Below the pieces are notes generated by a model, which saw nothing but the letters and a program-made list of their open reading frames with translations, made no database searches and was not told where the DNA came from. Shown one piece after another: positions 42,293 through 49,596 of a stretch of DNA of 64,000 bases. The number at the start of each line of letters is the position of its first letter. Within the stretch, counting starts at the first letter, position 1. Made by a program: the position numbers and the translations under genes. Source of the DNA: an uncultured Bacteroidales bacterium (GTDB lineage: Bacteria; Bacteroidota; Bacteroidia; Bacteroidales; UBA932); the NCBI GenBank assembly GCA_900541925.1, contig UQMB01000004.1, positions 62,001 through 126,000 of the forward strand, given 5' to 3'.

Positions 42293-43648
42293 ATGAAAAG
42301 GATATTTTCTTTATTTGCATTTATGTGCATTGTCCTGCCGGCGGCGGCTCAGCCCGTGGCCGCGCAGAAGCCGAGGGTCATCGTGACTACCGACGGCGAG
42401 ATTGACGACCAGAGTTCAATGGTCCGTTTCCTGCTCTACACCTGTGACTTCGATGTTGCCGGGATAGTCCAGGTCAACGGTGTCCAGAAAGACGGACACA
42501 GCAAAGACAAGTGGGTGGAGGCGCAGATTGCGAAATATGAGGAGTGCCTGCCTATGCTCAGGCTGCACAACCCTGATTATCCGGATGCCGGACAGCTTCT
42601 GAGCGTGCTGACGGTCGGCAACGAGAACCGGGAAGACCTCCACAAGCTTCCGCCGCTCCTGTCCGACAGCCCGGGCGCGCAGCTGATCATCAAGACTCTT
42701 CTGGACGATGACCCGCGCCCGGTCCACATCCTGGCCTGGGGCGGAGCCAACACTCAGGCCAACGCCCTCTGGCAGATCAAGCAGAACTATCCCGACGAGG
42801 CGTGGAAGCGCGCCGCTTCCAAGGCCCGCCTCTACTGCATCTGGTATCAGGACGGCGGCGGAAAGTGGATTGAAGAGAACTTGCCCGACATCACCATCTA
42901 TGAGTCCGGCGCTCCCGACAGGGACGGGGCCTGGAGATATGTCTGGGACTACATGAGCGTGGACCATTATTTCAAGGACCGTCTAAGCAAGAACCCTCCG
43001 GAACTGCAGCGCATAATGGACAAGCCGTGGCTTGCCGAGCACATCAAGTCCGGCCACGGTCCGCTGTGCGCAGCCTATCCGCAGGAATACACCAGCGAGG
43101 GAGACACGCCTTCATATATGCCGCTCATCGACAATGGACTCTTGCAGCACCTGGACTATACTTGGGGCGGCTGGGGCGGCAGGCCTGAATATTGGAACGG
43201 GCTTCACATGCAGGACGGAGCCGACATGGTCGCCGGCCACCCGGACACCCACTATACTTTCCAGCGTTGGCTTGTCGCGGCGCAGAATGACTGGGCTTCA
43301 CGTGCCGACTGGTGTGTGAAGCCGTATGGCGAGGCCAACCATGCACCCCGCGTGCGCCTTTCAAATCCGCTTGAGATGACAGTGGCGCCTGGCGAAAAGG
43401 TGAGCCTTGACGCGAGCGGCACGACGGATCCGGACGGTGACGCGTTGACTTACAGGTGGTGGCAGTATGCGGAGGCCGGCAGTTGCCGCGAGCTTGTCGA
43501 AATCCACGATGCCGACAGACCGGGAGCCTGCTTGGTGGTGCCCGGAGGCGCCCGCCCGGGCGACACGCTGCACATCATCTGCGAAGTGCAGGATGACGGG
43601 ACTCCGTCCCTGACACATTATGGCCGCGTGATAATGACCGTGAAGTAG
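42293..43648 (+). CDS. Exported DUF1593 protein (nucleoside-hydrolase-like domain plus Ig-like C-terminus)
   Basis: A 451-residue secreted protein with signal peptide MKRIFSLFAFMCIVLPAAAQ. The N-terminal domain resembles inosine-uridine nucleoside hydrolases (VIVTTDGEIDDQSSMVRFL has the DxxxDD calcium-binding motif in the form DGEIDD; VHILAWGGANTQANALW), as in DUF1593 glycan-utilisation proteins. The C-terminal ~90 residues form a beta-sandwich (VSLDASGTTDPDGDALTYRWWQY). Family members occur in polysaccharide-utilisation contexts and may be glycosidases; activity here is unproven. The start is the ATG at 42293, which gives a proper signal peptide. Confidence 0.8.
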   Translation: MKRIFSLFAFMCIVLPAAAQPVAAQKPRVIVTTDGEIDDQSSMVRFLLYTCDFDVAGIVQVNGVQKDGHSKDKWVEAQIAKYEECLPMLRLHNPDYPDAGQLLSVLTVGNENREDLHKLPPLLSDSPGAQLIIKTLLDDDPRPVHILAWGGANTQANALWQIKQNYPDEAWKRAASKARLYCIWYQDGGGKWIEENLPDITIYESGAPDRDGAWRYVWDYMSVDHYFKDRLSKNPPELQRIMDKPWLAEHIKSGHGPLCAAYPQEYTSEGDTPSYMPLIDNGLLQHLDYTWGGWGGRPEYWNGLHMQDGADMVAGHPDTHYTFQRWLVAAQNDWASRADWCVKPYGEANHAPRVRLSNPLEMTVAPGEKVSLDASGTTDPDGDALTYRWWQYAEAGSCRELVEIHDADRPGACLVVPGGARPGDTLHIICEVQDDGTPSLTHYGRVIMTVK

Positions 43649-43690
43649 GTGCCAACCCCGTACGCCGGCCATCGGGGAGAGCGTGGCGGG

Positions 43691-43729
43691 TGTAAAGAAT
43701 TTTTACATCGCGTGTAAAGAATCTTTACA
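43691..43729. promoter_or_regulatory. Tandem 17-bp palindromes: likely activator (UAS) site C
   Basis: TGTAAAGAA-TTTTTACA (43691-43707) and TGTAAAGAATCTTTACA (43713-43729) with a 5-bp spacer, the same arrangement as sites A and B; the second palindrome has perfect 8-bp arms. Confidence 0.85.
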
Positions 43730-43785
43730 TGCGATGTTTGTATTATGTACCGCTAAAGTGCTTATTTACAGCGGGTAAGGTGTTT

Positions 43786-43800
43786 TGGCACGAAGGTGGA
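43786..43800 (+). promoter_or_regulatory. Sigma54-like promoter for the ATPase-permease operon
   Basis: TGGCAC-N5-TGGA: GG at 43787-43788, 10 bp, then GA at 43799-43800 instead of GC, the same variant as at 28043. It lies 58 bp from site C and predicts a start near 43812, 39 bp before the ATG. Confidence 0.65.
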
Positions 43801-43850
43801 TTGCCTTGAGGGAAACAGCATGTTTTCAGAAATCAAAGACGATTCAGAAT

Positions 43851-44531
43851 ATGATTAAAGTTACAAACCTCACCAAGGTCTTCAGGACCGAGGAAATCGA
43901 GACAACGGCTCTCAACGGAGTGTCATTCGAAATCAAGGACGGCGAATTCGTCGCCATCATGGGCCCTTCGGGATGCGGAAAATCAACGCTTCTCAATATC
44001 CTCGGCCTGCTTGACAATCCGACTTCAGGCTCCTATGAACTTCTCGGAGTGGAAGTGGCCAATCTCAAGGAGAAGGAGCGCACGAAGTTCCGCAAGGGCA
44101 ATATCGGCTTTGTCTTCCAGAGTTTCAACCTGATAGACGAGCTCAATGTCTACGAGAACATCGAACTCCCTCTCCGCTATCTCAACATCTCCGCCTCCGA
44201 GCGCAAGACAAGGGTCACGGAGATAATGAAAAGGATGAACATCAGCCACCGTGCGCAGCACTTCCCTCAGCAACTCTCCGGCGGCCAGCAGCAGAGGGTC
44301 GCGATAGCCAGGGCCGTAGTCGCCGGGCCGAAGCTGATTCTCGCCGATGAGCCTACCGGCAACCTCGACTCCAAGAACGGCAAGGAGGTGATGGACATGC
44401 TCAGCGAGCTCAACGCCGAGGGCACGACAATCGTTATGGTGACCCACTCCCAGCGGGATGCCGCCGTCGCACAGCGCACCATCGACCTCTTCGACGGCCA
44501 GATAGTAAGCGATGTGAAGAATGAACTTTAA
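43851..44531 (+). CDS. ABC transporter ATPase (LolD/MacB-type)
   Basis: A 226-residue ATPase with Walker A GPSGCGKST, Q-loop in VFQSFNLIDELNVYENI, signature LSGGQQQRVAIARA, Walker B LILADEPTGNLDSKNG and the H-switch in VMVTHSQRDA. The VFQSFNL...NLDSKNG pattern is typical of ATPases that drive FtsX-like mechanotransmission permeases. The start is the ATG at 43851. It overlaps the downstream permease by 11 bp. It is the only ABC ATPase in the window, so it is the likely energiser of the three permeases. Confidence 0.93.
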   Translation: MIKVTNLTKVFRTEEIETTALNGVSFEIKDGEFVAIMGPSGCGKSTLLNILGLLDNPTSGSYELLGVEVANLKEKERTKFRKGNIGFVFQSFNLIDELNVYENIELPLRYLNISASERKTRVTEIMKRMNISHRAQHFPQQLSGGQQQRVAIARAVVAGPKLILADEPTGNLDSKNGKEVMDMLSELNAEGTTIVMVTHSQRDAAVAQRTIDLFDGQIVSDVKNEL

Positions 44532-46902
44532 GAACAAAGCCTCCGCCATTCTCAACATCCTGGGGATGACGGCGGCTTTCGCCGCTTTCTACATCATCCT
44601 TGTGCAGGTCAACCACGACCTGAGTTACAACCGCAGGGTCAAGGATGCCGACAGGGTGTACATCGTCAGTCTGCCTGACTGGTATGAGGAAGGCAAATAC
44701 ATGACATGGGTGAATCGTCCTCCTTTTGAGCAGCTTATCTCTTCCTGCTCGTATATTGAGGCCGGCGGGACAGGCTATATTTTCGGTCAGCAGTACAAGA
44801 TCATCGTCGGGAAGGGGGATTCTGCGCCCGAAGACGATGAGCCAGCCCTGTCAACGACCGTCTCCAGTCTCAATCCCGGTGCGGCGAAAGCCTTGGGCGT
44901 GGAATTCGTCAGCGGCAGTGCCGATGACCTGATTTCCTTCGCGACCCTTGCCGTGGCTGAGTCGGAAGCGGCCCGTCTGGGACTGCATCCCGGGAGCGAA
45001 GTCATACTGAAACAGGGGAGCAACATCAACTTCAGATCCACGGTCAAGGCCATCTACAGGGACTCCCCGCACAATTCAGACCTTGACTCGTTCAAGATGT
45101 TCGTCGCCGTGGGCGAAGAGAACATCAACGACTGGAGCGAGTGGAGCTACAACTACTTCCTGAAGGCGAGGGAAGGTGTTTCCAAGGATGAACTGGAGCA
45201 GGCTGGAGGCAAACTGCTCCTTGATGTTCTGGGGCAGGATGCGGATGCGTCCGAAGAAGACAAGGCAGAACTGGCCAGAAGGTTCCGGTTGCACCTGATT
45301 CCTCTCACGGACAGTTATTTCGACCAGACGGTGTCGAACGCTCCCGGGGCTACCGGCAACAAGGCCACGACCATGACCCTGCTTGCCGTGGCCATCCTCG
45401 TGATTGTCATCGCCTTCATCAATTTCATCAACTTCTTCTTCGCCCTCGTGCCGCTCAGGGTTCATTCTGTCAACACGCGCAAGGTGCTCGGAGCCTCAAG
45501 AAGCAGATTGGTGACGGGCTATGTACTTGAAGCCGTGGTGATGGTGGCCGTGTCACTGGTGCTTGCCGCCGGAGTGACGGTGCTGTTCCAGAGGAGCAGT
45601 TTCGCTTCTCTGATTTCGTGCTCGACCGCTTTTGCGGATAATGTCGGCGTAGCCTTGTCTGCCGTTGCTCTTGGCCTGTTGGTGGCGGTGGCCTCCAGCC
45701 TCTATCCGGCATTCTACATCACCTCCTTCTCCCCGGCCCTTGCACTGAAGGGCAATTTCGGCGCGAGCCGCTCAGGCAGAGGGTTCAGGTATGCTCTGGT
45801 AGGGGTGCAGTTTTTCATTTCCATGTCACTTATTATCTGCGCCACATTTATCACATTGCAGAGGGCCTACATGGTCAAGCACGACATGGGATTTGACAGG
45901 GAAGAGCTTCTTGTCGCGAATGTGAGCAACGCGGCGGCATCGGCTGCTGCCGCCGTGGAGGCTCAGCTGATGGAGAATCCTCAGATCAAGGCCGTGTCCT
46001 GGGCGGACGGAGACATCGTGCGTTCGAGCAGGATGGGCTGGGGCCGGTCCTTCAAGGGGCAGCAGATCAGTTTCCAGTGTTATCCTGTGTCGTGGGATTT
46101 CCTGCGGTTCATGGGAATCCCGATTGTGGAGGGGCGTGATTTCACTGAGGCTGATGAACAGAGCGAGGATGGGGTGTTCATATTCAACGAGGCGGCCAAG
46201 AAGGAGTTTGGCCTGACCTTGGACGATAAGCTGGAAGGGCACAGGGGAGAGGCGGAGATTGCCGGTTTCTGTCGCGATTTCAATTTCCGTTCGTTGCGTG
46301 ACGGGGTTTCGCCTTTGTGTCTGTATGTTTTCGGAAAGCATCCTTGGCGCAGACTCAAGACACTTCTTGTCCGCACGGACAAGAACGCGGATATTCCTGC
46401 GATAAAAGAATATGTGATGTCTGTTGTCGAGAAGACGGATCCGTCCATGTCCCCGGAGGACATTGATGTCCAGATGCTGGACCAGCAGATACAGAATCAG
46501 TACCGGCAGGAGTCCATGCTCTCCACCCAGATAGGGCTTTTCTCCCTGCTTGCCGTAATCATATCCCTGATGGGCGTGTTCGGACTGGTAATGTTCGAGA
46601 CTGAGCACAGGCGCAAGGAGATAGCCGTGCGGCGTGTCAACGGGGCCACAGTGGGCAGCATACTGCGGATGTTCAATATGGAATTCCTCAGGATTGTCCT
46701 CGTGTGCTTTGTCTTGGCTGTCCCGGTTTGCTGCCTGGTGATTGGCCGCTATCTGCAGGGCTTTGCCTTCAAGGTGCCGATGTATCCTTGGGTGTTCGTG
46801 ATGGCATTGGCAGCTACGCTGCTTGTCACGGTGGCCGTGGTTACGCTCCGCAGCTACAAGGCCGCCACCGACAACCCGTCGCTTACCCTGCGCAAGGAAT
46901 AA
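44521..46902 (+). CDS. FtsX/MacB-type ABC transporter permease (third)
   Basis: A 793-residue permease, divergent homologue of the pair at 23.3-28.0 kb, with the same two-block plan: helix at 10-35 (ILNILGMTAAFAAFYIILV), periplasmic domain, FtsX block from about 285 (MTLLAVAILVIVIAFINFINFFF, coupling loop VNTRKVLGASRSRLV), second helix near 430, second periplasmic domain, last FtsX block ending with TDNPSLTLRKE. The N-terminus is unusually short, starting with the first helix. Overlaps the ATPase gene and shares its sigma54-type promoter. Confidence 0.9.
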   Translation: MNFKNKASAILNILGMTAAFAAFYIILVQVNHDLSYNRRVKDADRVYIVSLPDWYEEGKYMTWVNRPPFEQLISSCSYIEAGGTGYIFGQQYKIIVGKGDSAPEDDEPALSTTVSSLNPGAAKALGVEFVSGSADDLISFATLAVAESEAARLGLHPGSEVILKQGSNINFRSTVKAIYRDSPHNSDLDSFKMFVAVGEENINDWSEWSYNYFLKAREGVSKDELEQAGGKLLLDVLGQDADASEEDKAELARRFRLHLIPLTDSYFDQTVSNAPGATGNKATTMTLLAVAILVIVIAFINFINFFFALVPLRVHSVNTRKVLGASRSRLVTGYVLEAVVMVAVSLVLAAGVTVLFQRSSFASLISCSTAFADNVGVALSAVALGLLVAVASSLYPAFYITSFSPALALKGNFGASRSGRGFRYALVGVQFFISMSLIICATFITLQRAYMVKHDMGFDREELLVANVSNAAASAAAAVEAQLMENPQIKAVSWADGDIVRSSRMGWGRSFKGQQISFQCYPVSWDFLRFMGIPIVEGRDFTEADEQSEDGVFIFNEAAKKEFGLTLDDKLEGHRGEAEIAGFCRDFNFRSLRDGVSPLCLYVFGKHPWRRLKTLLVRTDKNADIPAIKEYVMSVVEKTDPSMSPEDIDVQMLDQQIQNQYRQESMLSTQIGLFSLLAVIISLMGVFGLVMFETEHRRKEIAVRRVNGATVGSILRMFNMEFLRIVLVCFVLAVPVCCLVIGRYLQGFAFKVPMYPWVFVMALAATLLVTVAVVTLRSYKAATDNPSLTLRKE

Positions 46903-46929
46903 TGCGCTCCGCCAATCCGGGAAATGTCT

Positions 46930-46937
46930 TATATTTG
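46930..46937 (+). promoter_or_regulatory. TATATTTG -7 promoter element
   Basis: TAnnTTTG match, 19 bp before the ATG at 46957. Confidence 0.5.
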
Positions 46938-46956
46938 TGTCTTTCAGAGAAATTCT

Positions 46957-47466
46957 ATGATGACGACAAGTATTTCATTCGACAGGCGTAAGGCGGCTGT
47001 CTGCGGCCTTACGGATCTGGCGCTGTTCGCGTTTGTGTACTTTATCCCGGCGCTTTCGCATTTGACGAGCGTCCCGTTCTATATCCTTGAGCCGATGAGG
47101 GTGGCGGTTCTCCTCGGCTTCATTGTCACGCGGAGTTTTTTCAACGCGTACTTTACGGCCGCCACTCTGCCGGTTTTCTCTTTTGCGGTGGCTGCACATC
47201 CCGTTCTCGCGAAGAGTCTGCTGATGGGCGGTGAACTCGTGATCAATGTGTTCTTCCTGCAGTTTTTCCTGCGGAGATTCAGATCCAAGTTTTTCGCCGC
47301 ATTCGCATCCGTCCTGCTGAGCAAAGCGATTTACTATGCCGGCAAGTTCCTTATGATCAAGGCGTCTCTGCTGGACATGTCGGTGGTGTCCACCCCGTTC
47401 TGGATTCAGCTTGTCGTGGCGGCGCTGCTTTCCGGCCTTTTCCTCCTGGGGACAAGGAAAAGATAG
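46957..47466 (+). CDS. Small polytopic membrane protein, possibly ECF S-component-like
   Basis: A 169-residue hydrophobic protein with five to six predicted transmembrane helices (CGLTDLALFAFVYFIPAL; PMRVAVLLGFIV; YFTAATLPVFSFAVAAHPVLA; VINVFFLQFFL; FWIQLVVAALLSGLFLLG). Size and helix count fit substrate-binding S components of energy-coupling-factor transporters or small uptake facilitators, but no family motif is certain. I start at MMTTSIS (46957); an alternative in-frame start at 46924 would precede the promoter element. Confidence 0.6.
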   Translation: MMTTSISFDRRKAAVCGLTDLALFAFVYFIPALSHLTSVPFYILEPMRVAVLLGFIVTRSFFNAYFTAATLPVFSFAVAAHPVLAKSLLMGGELVINVFFLQFFLRRFRSKFFAAFASVLLSKAIYYAGKFLMIKASLLDMSVVSTPFWIQLVVAALLSGLFLLGTRKR

Positions 47467-47858
47467 GCTCTGCAAGATGTGCCGCGCGCGAGAAGTAGAC
47501 TTGTACCGCGATGGCAATATTCACATCCGAACTCCCAAAATAGGTGTAAAAATAGCGTTTCCGGGTGATTTTTGGGAGGAGGTAGAATTTAAAACCCCTG
47601 CTCGTGCGTCTCTCAGAGTCTCTTTCTGGGCATTTCTGTAAAGGAATCTTAAAAAGGAACCTTGAATTGATGTGACAGTATCTTTGAGCTGGACACTCAT
47701 CTTATGCATCCATGAAACCAAACATTGATCTCGTCGACACTGTCAAAGCCAATGAGAAGAACAAGATGAACTCTCTGAGTGGTTGATGGAAACCGTTCCC
47801 GGCTGAAGAATTTTCATTACCTTTATAGGTGACACACAAACTGTAGGAACAGATAATT
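47467..47858. other. 392-bp AT-richer intergenic region, no confident gene
   Basis: Contains an inverted repeat CTCCCAAAA / TTTTGGGAG (47532-47540 with 47570-47578, 29-nt loop) and a potential 24-codon reading frame near 47712 without recognisable similarity. The change in base composition begins here and continues through the AlbA gene, suggesting acquired DNA. Confidence 0.6.
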
Positions 47859-49280
47859 ATGACATTTGAGGAGATACAGAAACTCGTCTCAGGAGATGAA
47901 GGGCGTTGCTTGGAACTCAAGAAGAGCACAGGCGAATTGAAAGATGGTATGCATTCAGCATGCGCATTTTTGAATTCGGACGGAGGATATTTACTCTTTG
48001 GTATTACACCTAAGTCGCTGAAAGTAGCAGGCCAACAAGTTACAGACGCCACGAAGCGAGAGATTGCACAGGCCATAAGTGGGTTGGAGCCGGCTATTGA
48101 TGTGAAGGTAGACTACATTGATGTACCAGATTCTCCTGGAAATACAGTTGTAGCGATGTGTTTTGACGGATGGGTATGGGGAAAACAACCTTACACTTAT
48201 CACGGATGTCCATACTACAAGCCGGAGAGTGTTACTAAACAGATGCCACGGGAAATGTTTGAAGAGCGATTGAGAGCCGCGAAACCGCATCTTTTCGGGT
48301 GGGAAAATCAGATTGCGGATGAATATGATATCTCGGATCTTAGCGAAAAGCAGATCTTAAATGCTGTCCGTATGGGTGTAAGAGGTGGTCGCATGCCAGA
48401 GAGTGCACTTTCATTGTCAACGGAAGATATTCTAAAACGTCTTTCTCTTCTTAAGGATGGGAAGCCGATACAAGCTGCTGTAGCATTATTTTGCGATAAA
48501 CTGCATTATACCCCTCAGTTGAAATTAAGAATGGCTCGTTTTAAAGGTATCAATAAAAATGAATTTGTTGACAGTCAGAATGCCAGCGGCTGTTTCTTTG
48601 ACTTGCTGGATGCGGGAATGTCATTCTGTTTCAAACATTTGAATTTACATGGTAAGGTTATTGGGCTCAATAGAGTCGAAGATTTAGATATCCCCGTAGA
48701 AGCTTTACGTGAGGCCCTGATCAACGCCCTTTGTCATAGGTCATACGAATCTATCTCTGGTTCTGTAAGTCTTGCTATTTATGATGATAGAGTTGAGATT
48801 GAGAATCCCGGGCGACTGCCGTTAGATATTACTCCTGACAATATCAAGGAATCTCACGACTCTAAACCCTACAATCCGACTATCGCAGGTGTATTATATA
48901 AAACTACATGGCTGGAGAGTTGGGGTAGCGGTGTGGCGCGTATGGTTCAGGCATGCAAGGCAAAAAATATTCCCGAACCATATTATGAGGTTCGTCCAGG
49001 AGGAGTTGCCATCGTATTCCGTTTTAAGGACATCAACAATGAACGAAATTCCAATCAAAATTGCGAGTTGGATTGCGAGTTAAAACTAACAGACAGACAA
49101 AAAGTTATCCTGTCTATTTTAATGTCTGACGGAGAAAAAACTGCGAGTTGGATTGCGAGTCAATTGGGGGTCGGGTTAAGGAGTGTTCAATTAGACCTTT
49201 CTTATCTTAGAAATAATGGGTTCATCAAAAAGGCGAGCAAATCCACACATAGCGCGTGGATAGTTTTAAAGAAGTCATAA
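47859..49280 (+). CDS. AlbA_2 / HATPase_c_4-type predicted regulator (paralogue of the 19-kb gene)
   Basis: A 473-residue protein homologous end-to-end to the one at 19248. The AlbA_2 domain (DEGRCLELKKSTGELKDGMHSACAF, then LNSDGGYLLFGITP), the shared middle PYYKPESVTKQMPREMFEERL, the ATPase-like half (VEALREALINALCHRSY, LESWGSGVARMVQACKAKN) and the C-terminal winged HTH (TASWIASQLGVGLRSVQLDLSYLRNNG) align. Its linker carries another repeated segment. The gene is noticeably richer in A and T than its neighbours, has a strong hairpin terminator and lies against the 3' end of tRNA-Ser: marks of horizontal acquisition. Function is unknown; such proteins may regulate transcription or act in defence. 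Confidence 0.85.
   Translation: MTFEEIQKLVSGDEGRCLELKKSTGELKDGMHSACAFLNSDGGYLLFGITPKSLKVAGQQVTDATKREIAQAISGLEPAIDVKVDYIDVPDSPGNTVVAMCFDGWVWGKQPYTYHGCPYYKPESVTKQMPREMFEERLRAAKPHLFGWENQIADEYDISDLSEKQILNAVRMGVRGGRMPESALSLSTEDILKRLSLLKDGKPIQAAVALFCDKLHYTPQLKLRMARFKGINKNEFVDSQNASGCFFDLLDAGMSFCFKHLNLHGKVIGLNRVEDLDIPVEALREALINALCHRSYESISGSVSLAIYDDRVEIENPGRLPLDITPDNIKESHDSKPYNPTIAGVLYKTTWLESWGSGVARMVQACKAKNIPEPYYEVRPGGVAIVFRFKDINNERNSNQNCELDCELKLTDRQKVILSILMSDGEKTASWIASQLGVGLRSVQLDLSYLRNNGFIKKASKSTHSAWIVLKKS
49062..49160 (+). repeat. 19-bp direct repeat within the AlbA linker
   Basis: TGCGAGTTGGATTGCGAGT occurs at 49062-49080 and 49142-49160. The two copies are read in different frames (CELDCE versus ASWIAS), so this is a DNA-level repeat rather than a protein repeat. 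Confidence 0.85.
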
Positions 49281-49319
49281 AGCCTTATGGTGCAGCTTCG
49301 GTGCAGTTTATACAAAAAC

Positions 49320-49363
49320 AATAAGTCCTAAACTCTTTGATAAACAAGAATTTAGGACTTATT
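49320..49363. terminator. Bidirectional terminator between the AlbA gene and tRNA-Ser
   Basis: Perfect 13-bp stem AATAAGTCCTAAA / TTTAGGACTTATT (49320-49332 with 49351-49363), 18-nt loop, followed by T-rich DNA on the plus strand. Confidence 0.8.
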
Positions 49364-49368
49364 TTCAG

Positions 49369-49457
49369 CGGAGAGGACGAGATTCGAACTCGTGGTACGG
49401 AATAACCCGTACGTCAGTTTAGCAAACTGGTGGTTTCAGCCACTCACCCACCTCTCC
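49369..49457 (-). tRNA. tRNA-Ser (GCT anticodon)
   Basis: 89 nt, class II: acceptor GGAGAGG / CCTCTCC, anticodon loop TTTGCTAAA, long variable arm (TACGGGTTATTCCGTA), T-arm GAGTTCGAATCTC. CCA not encoded. Confidence 0.95.
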
Positions 49458-49462
49458 TCGGT

Positions 49463-49521
49463 GTCCCGCCCCTGACTACAGGCGGGACGACAAAGTTACA
49501 ACAAAATCTTTGTTTTGCAAA
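49463..49521 (-). promoter_or_regulatory. tRNA-Ser promoter and 5' leader hairpin
   Basis: TTTG at 49521-49518, 19 bp, TAACTTTG at 49498-49491. The transcript would begin with a perfect 8-bp hairpin GTCCCGCC / GGCGGGAC (49488-49481 with 49470-49463, 10-nt loop) that ends 5 nt before the mature tRNA. Confidence 0.75.
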
Positions 49522-49596
49522 TATCTTTTGCCTGCGGCAGAGCGGACTTCCGGGGCCTTCCAAGCGGAGGGCCGGCCGGGAGCACCGCGCCGGCTC

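Noticed and set aside
47543..47565. TGTAAAAATAGCG near 47543 as a fourth regulator site
   Set aside because: No second half-site, no tandem copy and no sigma54-like element follows.
47712..47786. 24-codon frame before the second AlbA gene
   Set aside because: Too short, no promoter or similarity that I can see; listed only within the intergenic entry.
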